From: Pseudobacteriovorax sp.
GTDB lineage: Bacteria; Bdellovibrionota_B; Oligoflexia; Oligoflexales; Oligoflexaceae
DNA length: 64,000 nt
Assembly (NCBI GenBank): GCA_013215145.1
Contig: JABSRP010000023.1
Span: 1-64,000, forward strand
Direction: 5' to 3'
The first letter of the stretch is position 1, and each line of letters begins with the position of its first letter. The notes under the pieces were generated by a model. The model was given only the letters and a program-made list of their open reading frames with translations. It made no database searches and was not told the origin of the DNA. The position numbers and the translations under genes are program-made. Of the stretch, positions 46,309-55,166 are shown in pieces.

Positions 46309-47139
46309 ATGGAAAGTCCAAACTACGAAAACTCCATCGCCATCATCTCTTGTATCCACGGCAATATCGAAGCGCTGGAAGCGGTTTACTCAGATATTTT
46401 GTCAAAGGATATCAAAAAAATTATTTGTTTGGGAGACTTGGTCGGCTACGGACCCTATCCCAACGAGGTGGTTTCGTTCATTGAGCGTTACGATATCGCG
46501 ACGGTCTTAGGGTGTTGGGACGAAGGCATTGCCCAAAATAAAATAAGCTGCGGCTGTGAGTATGTCTCCAAGGAAGAGGCCAAACTGGGAGAGATGGCAT
46601 TTCACTGGACCAAATCTGAAGTGACGTCAGACACAGTCGCATTTCTTGACCGCCTAAGGTACGGCGTGAGGCATACCTTTGCCTGCGGCAAGACCTTGTT
46701 TGTCCACGGCAGTCCCCAGTCAACCAGTGAGTATCTCACCGAGTCTACCCATGAGTTTATTTTGTTTGAAAGAGCGGCTCGAGGTGGCTGCGATATCTTG
46801 GTTTGTGGCCACACCCACGTTCCTTTCGTCAAAGAGATTTCTGGAACCCTGAACGTGCGCACGCCATTAGGAGGTCCCGAAGTCAAAGATGTGGAACTCG
46901 CCCCAAAACTGATCATCAACGCGGGTAGTGTGGGAGAGCCACGGCATGGTGGAGTTGAGTCGACATATGTGACGATGGATACGGATACCCGAAAGGTGGA
47001 TATTCATTACGTGCCCTATGATTTAAAACAGACGATGCGCGCTATGAGAAAAAAAGGGATCCCAGAGGTTCTAATCGAACGCCTGCAGTCGGGTATGGAG
47101 CTAACAGGCAAAGATAAAAGCATCAACTGTGACTGTTGA
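46309..47139 (+). CDS. Metallophosphoesterase with unusual metal-site residues
   Basis: 276 residues of the YfcE/MJ0936-type calcineurin phosphoesterase fold. GDLVGYGPYPNE, CGHTHVPF and NAGSVGEPRHG are normal. However, the first motif reads ISCIHGN (C15 where Asp is usual) and the third reads LGCWDEG instead of GNH/YD, changing two expected metal ligands. CGCEY follows. It may bind different metal or have lost activity. TTG 46300 is open; ATG 46309 chosen. A weak ribosome site suggests translational coupling with the gene before. Confidence 0.8.
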   Translation: MESPNYENSIAIISCIHGNIEALEAVYSDILSKDIKKIICLGDLVGYGPYPNEVVSFIERYDIATVLGCWDEGIAQNKISCGCEYVSKEEAKLGEMAFHWTKSEVTSDTVAFLDRLRYGVRHTFACGKTLFVHGSPQSTSEYLTESTHEFILFERAARGGCDILVCGHTHVPFVKEISGTLNVRTPLGGPEVKDVELAPKLIINAGSVGEPRHGGVESTYVTMDTDTRKVDIHYVPYDLKQTMRAMRKKGIPEVLIERLQSGMELTGKDKSINCDC

Positions 47140-47174
47140 AACGTGAGCGCAAGTGTCCCGTTGTCGAAGTGGGG

Positions 47175-48341
47175 TTATTGCGCCTGCTTGCGTACTTTTT
47201 TGCTGTCCATATCGATAATTCTGCCCGAGGTTTTACCTGAGTCAATCTGAAAGCTATAAGTCTCTGCTGTCTTGAGTATACAGGTTTCAAAAACCGAAAA
47301 TATTTTTGGATCGTAGGCTTGTTCTGCGGCTTTTTGCATGATGCCCAAAGACTCCTCTGGGCTAAAGGCGTCTTTATAAGGTCTCACCATGAGTAACGCC
47401 GAAAAAACGTCGGCAACGGAGACTATACGGGTGAATTCATGAATGCCATGTTCCTCGTCCTCTTCTAGTCTGCCCCTTTTGTTATTTGGATAGCCTCCAC
47501 CGCGAAACTTTTCGTGATGCTCGCCGGAAACCCTAGCGACAACGGGATCAAGGGGTGCGCCCTGTTCGATAGCCTTTGTGATCTCATCGCATCCTAGCTG
47601 GGCGTGAGTTTTCATAATTGCGAACTCGTCTGGGCTGAACTTGTCGGGCTTGTGCAGAATATGTCCGGGGATCATGGTTTTACCCACATCGTGGAACATC
47701 CCGCAAAGTGCGATGAGTTTTGACGTTTCCCGATCCATCTTCAGAAGTTTGTGAGCAATGACTCCTGCGATCATAGCTACGGAGGCACTGTGATCGTATA
47801 AGGTTGGATCAGCAAGTATCATGCGGCTGAGAGTACCTATTGCCACCTCACTGCTGAGTAAACTATCTATCATCCGATCGATGGCCACCTCTGCGTCCAT
47901 CACTGTTTCCTGATCGATGCCACCCTTAACGATTAATTGGCTAACTGAGGTCAGATCGCAAAACAATTGAAGGGTTTTCTGGTCGAGTAGAGGGTCCTTT
48001 TGAATCAGACTATAAATCTTGCGATTTCTGATATTGTCCAGAATACGCGCTAACTCGGGATAATCCTCGACGCGTATGCAAATACTGAGATCTTCAAAGT
48101 CTTTGTTCATGGCTGTAATAAGCTGATCCAGCAGCAAGTGGCTAAACTCTCTCGGGTTTATGAACTCGATTAGAGTCGTTTCAATCTTGAAAAAAAGAGA
48201 AAAGTCGATGTGTTTGACTTCGTACAGGTATTGCACTTGTTCCAGATGTAAGATGCGGTAGTTGTCAGCATCTTTCTCCGTTAGCTCGATGGTCTTACAC
48301 CGTTTTCTCGTGGCTTCAGATATTTTATAGGCTTTTTTCAC
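47175..48341 (-). CDS. HD-GYP domain cyclic-di-GMP phosphodiesterase
   Basis: 388 residues. An unrecognised N-terminal domain (about 1-170) precedes HD-GYP: HDVGKTMIPGHILHKP, MKTHAQLG, EHHEKFRGGGYPNNKRG and an active-looking HD pair. It should hydrolyse cyclic-di-GMP to pGpG or GMP, countering the diguanylate cyclase at 28412-30583. Start is GTG 48341 with weak ribosome site. The 200-bp region ahead holds two palindromes. Confidence 0.9.
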   Translation of the reverse strand: MKKAYKISEATRKRCKTIELTEKDADNYRILHLEQVQYLYEVKHIDFSLFFKIETTLIEFINPREFSHLLLDQLITAMNKDFEDLSICIRVEDYPELARILDNIRNRKIYSLIQKDPLLDQKTLQLFCDLTSVSQLIVKGGIDQETVMDAEVAIDRMIDSLLSSEVAIGTLSRMILADPTLYDHSASVAMIAGVIAHKLLKMDRETSKLIALCGMFHDVGKTMIPGHILHKPDKFSPDEFAIMKTHAQLGCDEITKAIEQGAPLDPVVARVSGEHHEKFRGGGYPNNKRGRLEEDEEHGIHEFTRIVSVADVFSALLMVRPYKDAFSPEESLGIMQKAAEQAYDPKIFSVFETCILKTAETYSFQIDSGKTSGRIIDMDSKKVRKQAQ

Positions 48342-48416
48342 TGGTATAAGCGCCTAACGAGTTGCGGAGTGGGCTGTCCTCTTGTCTCGGGCTAGAGGTC
48401 CCCACGGTTCAATCAC

Positions 48417-48430
48417 AGTCAATATTGACT
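48417..48430. promoter_or_regulatory. 14-bp palindrome
   Basis: AGTCAATATTGACT is a perfect dyad upstream of the HD-GYP gene and downstream of the ACMSD-like gene; operator-like but of unknown binding partner. Confidence 0.3.
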
Positions 48431-48460
48431 CTATCACTGTATTCTGACATAGGGTGTATG

Positions 48461-48482
48461 CAAATGCAAATAGTTGCATTTG
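48461..48482. promoter_or_regulatory. Perfect inverted repeat, operator-like
   Basis: CAAATGCAA - ATAG - TTGCATTTG, nine-base arms. The core TGCAA-N4-TTGCA is shared with the palindrome at 46019-46041. It lies about 120 bases before the HD-GYP start. Confidence 0.4.
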
Positions 48483-48541
48483 GTTTTCCGTTGAGGTGTC
48501 TGAAACCTCTTGTCATGGTGTGGGGTAGGGTGAACACGCCT

Positions 48542-49552
48542 CTACGAGTCCGTAACTCCAAGCCAACGCAAGGCATTATCATGGACAAGTTTCTTCTTAC
48601 GATCCTCAGCAAAATCATCCATGGATCGGATAAGACTGCCGGGCTCTAGCTCACCCAAGGGAAAGGGATAATCGCTACCCAAGATCACCTTGTCTTCGCC
48701 AATGAGATCGACTACGTGACGCAACATGGTTTTGTCATGAAGGATGGAGTCGATGTAAAACTTACCAAGATACTCTCTCGGGTTAATCGGGTTATCAACG
48801 GCGCAGAGGTCAGGGCGTACCTTAAACCCATGCTCGATACGACCGATAGTCGCCGGAAATGAGCCTCCTCCATGGGCAAAGGCAACTCTTAAATTGGGGA
48901 GCTTTTCAAATACGCCGCCAAATATCATGGAGCATATGGCTAAAGAGGTTTCTGCAGGCATGCCTACCAGCCATGGCAACCAGTAGTCAGGCATGCGCTC
49001 TTTTCCCATCATGTCCCAGGGGTGAATCAGAACGCAGGCGCCCAAATCTTGGCAGGCTTCGAACACCGCCACAACCTCTGGTGCGTTCAAATTCCAATCT
49101 CCAATATGGCTACCGACCTGAATGCCGCAGAGGCCTAATTCCTTAACTGAGCGCTCGAGTTCCTTTATGGCCAAATCAGGATGCTGCATGGGCAAGGTTC
49201 CAAGGCCGTAGAAGTTCTCGGGGTACTCGCGCACGGTATTAGCGATATCGTCGTTTAAAAATCGACTCACTTCCAGCCCATCTTTGGGCTCAGCCCAGTA
49301 GCTAAACAAGACGGGAATGGTGGACAAAACGTGCTTGCTGACTCCAAACCGCGCGTAGTCGTCAATGCGAGCCTTAGGGTCCCAGCAGTTCTTGTCGATA
49401 CGACGGAAAAACTTACCGTCGTCCCGTTTCATATCAGCCTGCTCTCCACTTTCTAGGTGCTCTAGCTGAATAAATCCGCCATAGCCAAATTTACGTTTAA
49501 AGTCAGGCATGGTTTTTGGCATGATGTGGGTGTGGATATCAATACTTGTCAT
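48542..49552 (-). CDS. ACMSD-like amidohydrolase decarboxylase
   Basis: 336 residues of the ACMSD (2-amino-3-carboxymuconate-6-semialdehyde decarboxylase) branch of the amidohydrolases. HTH zinc ligands at the start (IDIHTHIMPK), VLIHPWDMMG, AFAHGGGSFPATIGR and LGSDYPFPLGE give the metal site and catalytic Asp. Length fits the family. It would decarboxylate an aromatic-ring-cleavage product of tryptophan/kynurenine or nitrobenzoate breakdown. No other kynurenine-pathway genes are nearby, so the substrate may differ. Confidence 0.85.
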   Translation of the reverse strand: MTSIDIHTHIMPKTMPDFKRKFGYGGFIQLEHLESGEQADMKRDDGKFFRRIDKNCWDPKARIDDYARFGVSKHVLSTIPVLFSYWAEPKDGLEVSRFLNDDIANTVREYPENFYGLGTLPMQHPDLAIKELERSVKELGLCGIQVGSHIGDWNLNAPEVVAVFEACQDLGACVLIHPWDMMGKERMPDYWLPWLVGMPAETSLAICSMIFGGVFEKLPNLRVAFAHGGGSFPATIGRIEHGFKVRPDLCAVDNPINPREYLGKFYIDSILHDKTMLRHVVDLIGEDKVILGSDYPFPLGELEPGSLIRSMDDFAEDRKKKLVHDNALRWLGVTDS

Positions 49553-49771
49553 GAGCTCACTACATGGTCTGAAATGTTTTTGTTGCTGTGGAGGTCAGTT
49601 TGCATGGAGGTCAATGAGAAATCAATCGTTACTTCCTACTGATTTGTAGATGTGATGTTCGAAGGCAAGTGTTTACCTGATGAGATTGATTAATCATGCC
49701 TTATTGCTATATCATTACTGCATGCCTTCATGATATTTCCACTCATGCCTAAATTGCAATAAGGTCGCATT

Positions 49772-50188
49772 ATGCCTCGTTATGAATATCTCTGTGGGGA
49801 CTGCGGTTATGCCGAAGTCTTCCAAATGAAGTACCAAGATAAGGGTCCCGATTGTCCTCGTTGTGGCAGCTCGCAGTTTATCAAGCAAATCAGTTTGTTT
49901 GGTACCGTCGGTCTTAGTCAAAAAAGTACAAAGCCTCCGGTAAGCCGGCCGCAAGCCCAGGCGAAGTCACAGACAAAACCTCACCAATCTCATAGTGGTT
50001 CCTGTGATAGTTCGCAACACGAGCATTCACATGGCTCAAAACCAGAACATAGTCGTGGGGCGTGTCAAGGGCATGACCATGGTCATAAACATGAGCATTC
50101 CTCAGGGCATAGTTGTAGTAAGAGTAATGTTGACAACTTGATTAAAACATATGAAAAAACGGCAAGGCCTGTGGAAATTAAAAAGTAA
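49772..50188 (+). CDS. FmdB-type zinc ribbon with histidine-rich tail
   Basis: 138 residues. The N-terminus is an FmdB putative regulatory domain: MPRYEYLCGDCGYAEVFQ and CPRCGSSQF (two CxxC). The last 80 residues are Ser/His-rich, with HSH, HEH, GHDHGHKHEH and CSK patterns, able to bind nickel, zinc or copper. FmdB proteins are linked with amidase/formamidase regulation but are poorly understood. AAGG lies seven bases before ATG. No partner is adjacent; a nickel role for the urease operon 8 kb away is only a suggestion. Confidence 0.75.
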   Translation: MPRYEYLCGDCGYAEVFQMKYQDKGPDCPRCGSSQFIKQISLFGTVGLSQKSTKPPVSRPQAQAKSQTKPHQSHSGSCDSSQHEHSHGSKPEHSRGACQGHDHGHKHEHSSGHSCSKSNVDNLIKTYEKTARPVEIKK

Positions 50189-50200
50189 AAGTCGTGAGCG

Positions 50201-50221
50201 AGCCCCGCAGAAGGCGGGGCT
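50201..50221. terminator. GC-rich hairpin between convergent genes
   Basis: AGCCCCGC (50201-50208) pairs with GCGGGGCT (50214-50221). No T-run to the right, but it may end either the FmdB or lipoprotein transcript. Confidence 0.6.
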
Positions 50222-50256
50222 ATGAACTTGTGGTAAGAATTATAGGGAGCTTATCA

Positions 50257-51189
50257 TTATTGACAAGCTAGATCATTTAGATCCATCCAAACACCTTGAC
50301 CGCTATAGGTCGAACCAGCTCTTGGTTTGACGTAGATTCTGCGGTTAGGATTGTCCTGGTAGGTAGAGGCGACATCAACGACGATGCCCTTACCAATGCC
50401 ATTGTCCAGAACCTTGGACGATGAGGAGTCGCCTGAGTATACCTTAGCGATATCGGCTGTTACGACCAATGTGCTACATTTGGTCTTGTCTCCGGCACTT
50501 GCTGTTGCCACTTTGCGGCCCAGTAGTTCGTTATAAAAGTCTGCGGTAAAGCCTTTTTTGAGGTCGGCACAGCTAGAGATAGCACCGTCTCCTGATTTGT
50601 TCTTAAGTGAGTTGACGATCAGATTGATACCGTCTTTATCCACGTCTTTAACGCCTCCGTTGCCAGAGGTAGTTTCGACACTTCCCCGTGAGGTCTTGGC
50701 ATCAAGGACTGCATTGTTAAGGGTTCCTGTTACGGCGCCGCTGACTCCAGGGCAGACAATGGCGGCAATAACAGCTCCCGTGGCTGGGTTTGCCGTAATA
50801 GCGCTTGAAGTCGCGACGCTGATACCAGTACAAACTCCACCGGCTATGATGCCTGCAGCTGTTATGGCGTCGGTGTTGCCGCCGAGTTCGTTGGCAATTA
50901 ATCGCTCTAACTCGTCTTTAGTAACAGAGCTCTGGGTCAGGGGGCTAGCATTTTTTAGGGCATCTTCTTCTTGCTGAGCTGTAGGTCTTCTATCAAATGG
51001 ATTCCAGCGAAACTCACTATAGTGATACCAACACTTGTCATCAGGGTTGTTTTGATCGCTGACGCTATATAAAAAGGCATTCTTAAACAAGCCGGATCCT
51101 TTAGCGGCAGACACGGTGGATTCTTCTGATTTGTTTTTACAAGCAACAAAAACCACAGAGAGGCTCAAGAGTAGGGTCAATTTTTTCAT
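50257..51189 (-). CDS. Lipoprotein with glycine-rich hydrophobic hairpin
   Basis: 310 residues. Lipobox VVFVAC (about C17) then a polar, Lys/Ser-rich region. A long hydrophobic Gly/Ala segment (about residues 103-145; ITAAGIIAGGVCTGI and PATGAVIAAIVCPG) resembles glycine-zipper membrane hairpins. The C-terminus holds three cysteines. Function unknown. ATG 51189 has AAGGA nine bases upstream; the frame opens at 51219. Confidence 0.6.
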   Translation of the reverse strand: MKKLTLLLSLSVVFVACKNKSEESTVSAAKGSGLFKNAFLYSVSDQNNPDDKCWYHYSEFRWNPFDRRPTAQQEEDALKNASPLTQSSVTKDELERLIANELGGNTDAITAAGIIAGGVCTGISVATSSAITANPATGAVIAAIVCPGVSGAVTGTLNNAVLDAKTSRGSVETTSGNGGVKDVDKDGINLIVNSLKNKSGDGAISSCADLKKGFTADFYNELLGRKVATASAGDKTKCSTLVVTADIAKVYSGDSSSSKVLDNGIGKGIVVDVASTYQDNPNRRIYVKPRAGSTYSGQGVWMDLNDLACQ

Positions 51190-51515
51190 AGTATGCTTCC
51201 TTACTTTTTGTTCAGCCACCTAGATAAACCGCAGTGTTTCCTAGATAGAGCAGAAAATGATCGTGAAATTGTCAATGGCTATGGGAGTTAAAGCAGGATG
51301 CGTACCAAAGGTAATTCCATTAGAATCATTCGGATTAGGTGGCTGATCCCTGTCAAATATTCAGTCTAATTTGATAAAATTGAACATTTCTTGGTCAGAT
51401 TGAAAGGGAATAATCCATCAATTTTATTTGATTTTTTAGAGAAGCCGGCGTCAAAAAAATCTGAAGGCGGTCAATACATGACGGGAGCCCGTCGCCTGCG
51501 AAACGGGTCCTTCAT
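51190..51515. other. Intergenic, hairpins near the sugar-binding gene end
   Basis: About 325 bp between two minus-strand genes. GACGGG (51480-51485) pairs CCCGTC (51488-51493), possibly ending the three-component operon. No gene credible. Confidence 0.35.
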
Positions 51516-52451
51516 CTACCATTGGATTTTTTTACAGGAGTCCAAGTGGAAAAAATCCTTGAGATTTCCAGAGTGTATTGCCTCTACTGGCACGATAACC
51601 GTCTCGGTTTTTTGGGAGGGCCTCAGGGTTTTGGCCATGATTTTGTCGATGTAGGCAAAGGTGCTTGTCATCATCTTTTTGATGGGTTTGTGGACATCTA
51701 AGTGCTGAAGCCCAGCTTTGATATTTCTACAGGATTGAGTGGATCCGTCGGCTCCGGCAATAAAAGTTTCCCCTGTCATATTAAGCTTTTTAATCGCATC
51801 GATGGCACCCTGAGCCATTTTACTATTATTTGCCAGCACGGCAGACTTAAGGCTTGGTTTCAGGTTTTTGAGGACAGTGGCGTGGCAGCGAATCTCTGAA
51901 CAATCGGTGTGATAAAAGGTATCAGGAGCAACTGTTTTGTCGGTGAGTCCACGACTAAGGCTTTTGGTGATTTCCTGTGTGACGCTCTGATTGCGCTCTC
52001 CGGCACAGATGATGATTTTCTGCCAGTTCCTGCCTGATTTGATTAAGTGCTCAGCCTGAATCTGACCAATGGCGGCATTATTGTGAGTGATATATGCCAC
52101 GACCCCAGTAGCCTCCGTTTTTCGGTCGTAGCTAATCACTGGGATGTTTTTTCTCTTGGCTAGGTCTACGATGCGCCTACCCGCACTGGTAGAGTGAGGC
52201 TGAAGAATCAAAACAGCGATGCCCGATTCTATCAGCTCTCTGGCCTGCTGCCATTGCCTCTCACCATCATTGTTAGCTGATTTGAATAAGGGGGCAAAAC
52301 CGCGGTCTCTTGCCATTTCGATAAAATACATCTTATCGTATTTGTAGCGTTCCTCTTTCATGCTGCTGAGTAAAAAGCCAATTCTGACCTCGCTAAATCC
52401 AGTGACACTAAGACATAGGCTGGCTAATAGGATCAAGACGTAGTGTTTCAT
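51516..52451 (-). CDS. Periplasmic sugar-binding-type protein (XylF/RbsB-like)
   Basis: 311 residues with signal peptide (ending VTGFS-EVR). Type I periplasmic binding protein: RIGFLLSSMKEERYKYDKMYF, ANNDGERQW, VLILQPHST, PVISYDRK and GADGSTQSC. It has no ATPase or permease next door; instead its first bases overlap by four the upstream LytTR regulator, which overlaps a LytS-like kinase. It therefore probably presents a bound sugar to the sensor kinase rather than to a transporter. Confidence 0.85.
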   Translation of the reverse strand: MKHYVLILLASLCLSVTGFSEVRIGFLLSSMKEERYKYDKMYFIEMARDRGFAPLFKSANNDGERQWQQARELIESGIAVLILQPHSTSAGRRIVDLAKRKNIPVISYDRKTEATGVVAYITHNNAAIGQIQAEHLIKSGRNWQKIIICAGERNQSVTQEITKSLSRGLTDKTVAPDTFYHTDCSEIRCHATVLKNLKPSLKSAVLANNSKMAQGAIDAIKKLNMTGETFIAGADGSTQSCRNIKAGLQHLDVHKPIKKMMTSTFAYIDKIMAKTLRPSQKTETVIVPVEAIHSGNLKDFFHLDSCKKIQW

Positions 52452-53161
52452 GGGACATCCGAAGTTAGAAAATCCTTCACCATTTTGCGTCGCTCCTTTG
52501 ATACCTGTAGATCGTCCTGATTTTCCATAGTGACGATCATGGGATAAGTGTGAGAAAAGCTCGATACAAAGTGGCGGTTTAGGATGTGATTTCTATGAAT
52601 GCGGATAAACAGTTGCGGATCGAGAGTTGCCTCTAGGTCTTTCATGGTTAGGTTGCAAGAGTACTTTTTGTCGATAAGGTGAAGGTAGCTAGTTTTGTCC
52701 TGATAACTAAAATACAGGATCTCCGAGGTTTCGATACGTTTTTCCCGCAGTCCAATTTTAATTGGGATATTACGCAGGTATTGATTTGATTGAGATGATG
52801 CTTCTATATTGCTTAGGGCTTTTGTTAAGACCTCTTCAAAACGCTGCTTGCTAAAGGGTTTTAATAGGTAGTTTTCCGCGTTTTCTTCGAAGGCTTTGAC
52901 CGCATACTCTGAGTAAGCTGTTTGAAAAATGATCAGCGATTTGTTGAGATTGTGCTGCTTAAGAAAATCGAATCCTGAGTATACAGGCATCTCCACATCC
53001 AAAAAAATGATATCTGGATCAAAGGCGGCAAGCTCTTCACCAGCAGATACGGCGTCGCGCGCCTCTTTGATTTGAAAGTCTCCATCAAATTCTTCAAGGA
53101 GTTTCACGATACGTTGACGGGCGATTTCTTCATCGTCAACAATTAAAATCGAAGCTGTCAC
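52448..53161 (-). CDS. LytTR-family response regulator
   Basis: 237 residues: receiver (D55 in IIFLDVEMPVYSGF, K in LLKPFSK) and C-terminal LytTR DNA-binding domain (YFSYQDKTSYLHL... FIRIHRNHILN). It binds paired promoter repeats when phosphorylated. GTG 53161, with GGGGGA upstream, overlaps the kinase stop by four bases; the stop overlaps the binding-protein start. Member of the three-gene operon. Confidence 0.92.
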   Translation of the reverse strand: MTASILIVDDEEIARQRIVKLLEEFDGDFQIKEARDAVSAGEELAAFDPDIIFLDVEMPVYSGFDFLKQHNLNKSLIIFQTAYSEYAVKAFEENAENYLLKPFSKQRFEEVLTKALSNIEASSQSNQYLRNIPIKIGLREKRIETSEILYFSYQDKTSYLHLIDKKYSCNLTMKDLEATLDPQLFIRIHRNHILNRHFVSSFSHTYPMIVTMENQDDLQVSKERRKMVKDFLTSDVP

Positions 53162-54894
53162 AGAGATTCCCCCGTAAATTCAAAACTAAAAATTACCGTG
53201 TCAGGATCTAGTTGATCAAATTGAATCACCCCTAAAGACCCATAGAGGTGAGACAGTATCTTCTTAGTATTTCTGAGACCTGTGCCATCTTCAATCTTGT
53301 CTTGTTCCAGGCGCCCTGTATTGGTCACTGTAGCTCGATACAGTTCGGGAGACTCTTGGGAGATCCGAAGCTCGATATGCCCACCTTCTATACGTTTCTC
53401 AATACCATGTTTAATGGCATTTTCCACTAGTGTTTGTAAAATCAGCTGCGGTAGGAATGCTGTTTTTTCTTTTATGGGATTAATAATGTTAAAACTTAGT
53501 CGGTTGCCAAAACGCTTCTTCTGGATCGCCAAATAGTTTTGCACAATCTCGAGTTCCCTGGTCAGAGGCGAAGTGAGTTTGCTAGAAGACTCTAAAATCA
53601 ATCTGTAGAGGTTGGCTAGCTGAATGGTGACCTCGACGGCACTTTCTTGGTCGAGCTCGATAAGGCTAGTGATCATGTTGAGACTGTTAAATAAGAAATG
53701 CGGCTTCATCTGGGTTTTTAGTTGAGATAACTCGAGATCATGTTTGTGCTTTCTCAATTCTTCCTCATTGAGGGCTTGCTGCTCAATAGTCCTAACTTTG
53801 TGCTCGATGCTTTTAGCCATTTCATTGAATTGCAAGGCCAGTCGACCGAGTTCGTCGGTTCGGTTGACCGACATGCGAGCATTAAGATGACCGCGTTTCA
53901 TAAGGTCGGCCGTTCGAACTAGATCGCGCAGCGATCCGATAGTATTGAGAAGCAGTCTTAGGATCACAGCGATAAAAATCAGAGAGATAAAAAAGAAGAG
54001 GATCGATAGGATTTGGACTTGATTTTGAATGGCTTGTCCTAGAGCACTGCGATCGGAACGCAGAGCAATCAAAGTACCCTCATGATCCAACTCAACTTTG
54101 GCGTGATCGATGCCGGCGTTACTAGCGGCTAGTTCATCCATAGCAAATAGATTTTGGTTACCGAGTGTCAAAAAACCTTGTCCATCTCGTTGCAATTGGA
54201 TGGCTATGCGTTCGTTGTCCTGGAAATTCAAAATGCGATCCAGACGCAATCTAAGCAAATCGCTGCGCTGAACAATACTTAAAAAGAACCCTAAGCCGCG
54301 AAATTCATCCCAAACATATATAGGGGCAATAGTGAGTAAAACAAGCTCCTTCCTGCGAAAATCGTCTATATTGGTCTCGTTTGTCAAAAAATCCTGGGTA
54401 AACTCAGCGAAAACGGCAACAGTTTTGCCATCCTCGATACCTTGGAGTTTTGCTATGTCACGCGGCTTAAAGCTGACCTCATAAAACAAGGCAAGCTCGT
54501 CGGCAATCGGGGCAACTTGGTGGCTTCGCGACCAGGACCACTCCCCATTGTCCCCTGACCAAGCGATAAACCCGAGATCATGAATTTGAGAGTCCACAAG
54601 GCGATTCGTCACAAGAGACAGGAGTGTGGGATCTTCCTCTTTAAAGGTATCGACAAAAGACGTGGAGGACACGATCCTTTGAGCGGACTTTTTGGCTTCC
54701 GATACAAACGTCTCGATCACGTAGTTTGCAGCGGAAACATTATCCTCGAGATTATTAGCATAGGACTCCTCCTGGAGATGATTCAACCTTGGTAAGAAAA
54801 CAGCAAGCAGGACCAGCGCGTAAAGGCTAAACCCTACTGTTAGCAGTATAGAAAACTTGACTCTAAGCGGTAATGACTGCAGGTGTCGAAGCAT
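53158..54894 (-). CDS. LytS/YehU-like membrane sensor histidine kinase
   Basis: 578 residues: helix at about 15-36, a periplasmic domain (about 40-290), second helix (about 292-312), HAMP (about 315-365), then the LytS-type kinase domain with LKTQMKPHFLFNSLNMI (phospho-acceptor H in KPHFLFN) and ATPase LVENAIKHGIEK and GTGLRNTK. The periplasmic part is Cache-like. It probably receives its signal from the neighbouring binding protein and phosphorylates the LytTR regulator. Upstream is 270 bp of non-coding DNA. Confidence 0.9.
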   Translation of the reverse strand: MLRHLQSLPLRVKFSILLTVGFSLYALVLLAVFLPRLNHLQEESYANNLEDNVSAANYVIETFVSEAKKSAQRIVSSTSFVDTFKEEDPTLLSLVTNRLVDSQIHDLGFIAWSGDNGEWSWSRSHQVAPIADELALFYEVSFKPRDIAKLQGIEDGKTVAVFAEFTQDFLTNETNIDDFRRKELVLLTIAPIYVWDEFRGLGFFLSIVQRSDLLRLRLDRILNFQDNERIAIQLQRDGQGFLTLGNQNLFAMDELAASNAGIDHAKVELDHEGTLIALRSDRSALGQAIQNQVQILSILFFFISLIFIAVILRLLLNTIGSLRDLVRTADLMKRGHLNARMSVNRTDELGRLALQFNEMAKSIEHKVRTIEQQALNEEELRKHKHDLELSQLKTQMKPHFLFNSLNMITSLIELDQESAVEVTIQLANLYRLILESSSKLTSPLTRELEIVQNYLAIQKKRFGNRLSFNIINPIKEKTAFLPQLILQTLVENAIKHGIEKRIEGGHIELRISQESPELYRATVTNTGRLEQDKIEDGTGLRNTKKILSHLYGSLGVIQFDQLDPDTVIFSFEFTGESL

Positions 54895-55166
54895 CGGTGG
54901 ATTTCAAGCCTTCTCTTTAGGTTTGGATGGAAACGGACTTGGCCTTTTGGTTAAGAACCCTTAAATCATTATAAACTTCCGCGCCGTGTTTGTCTTTATG
55001 GGGCTTTTAACTGTTTTAACGCCACGTCCTTACTCTTGCCCATTGTTTTTGTAAAGACCATAAGATAAGACTAGGTATTCTCGTGGAGAAAAGCTTGGCT
55101 TAGAAGGCGGTCTGCGTCTTTTTCTTGGCATTGTTGGCTACGGATATCTATGCAGAGGTGTGAAAC

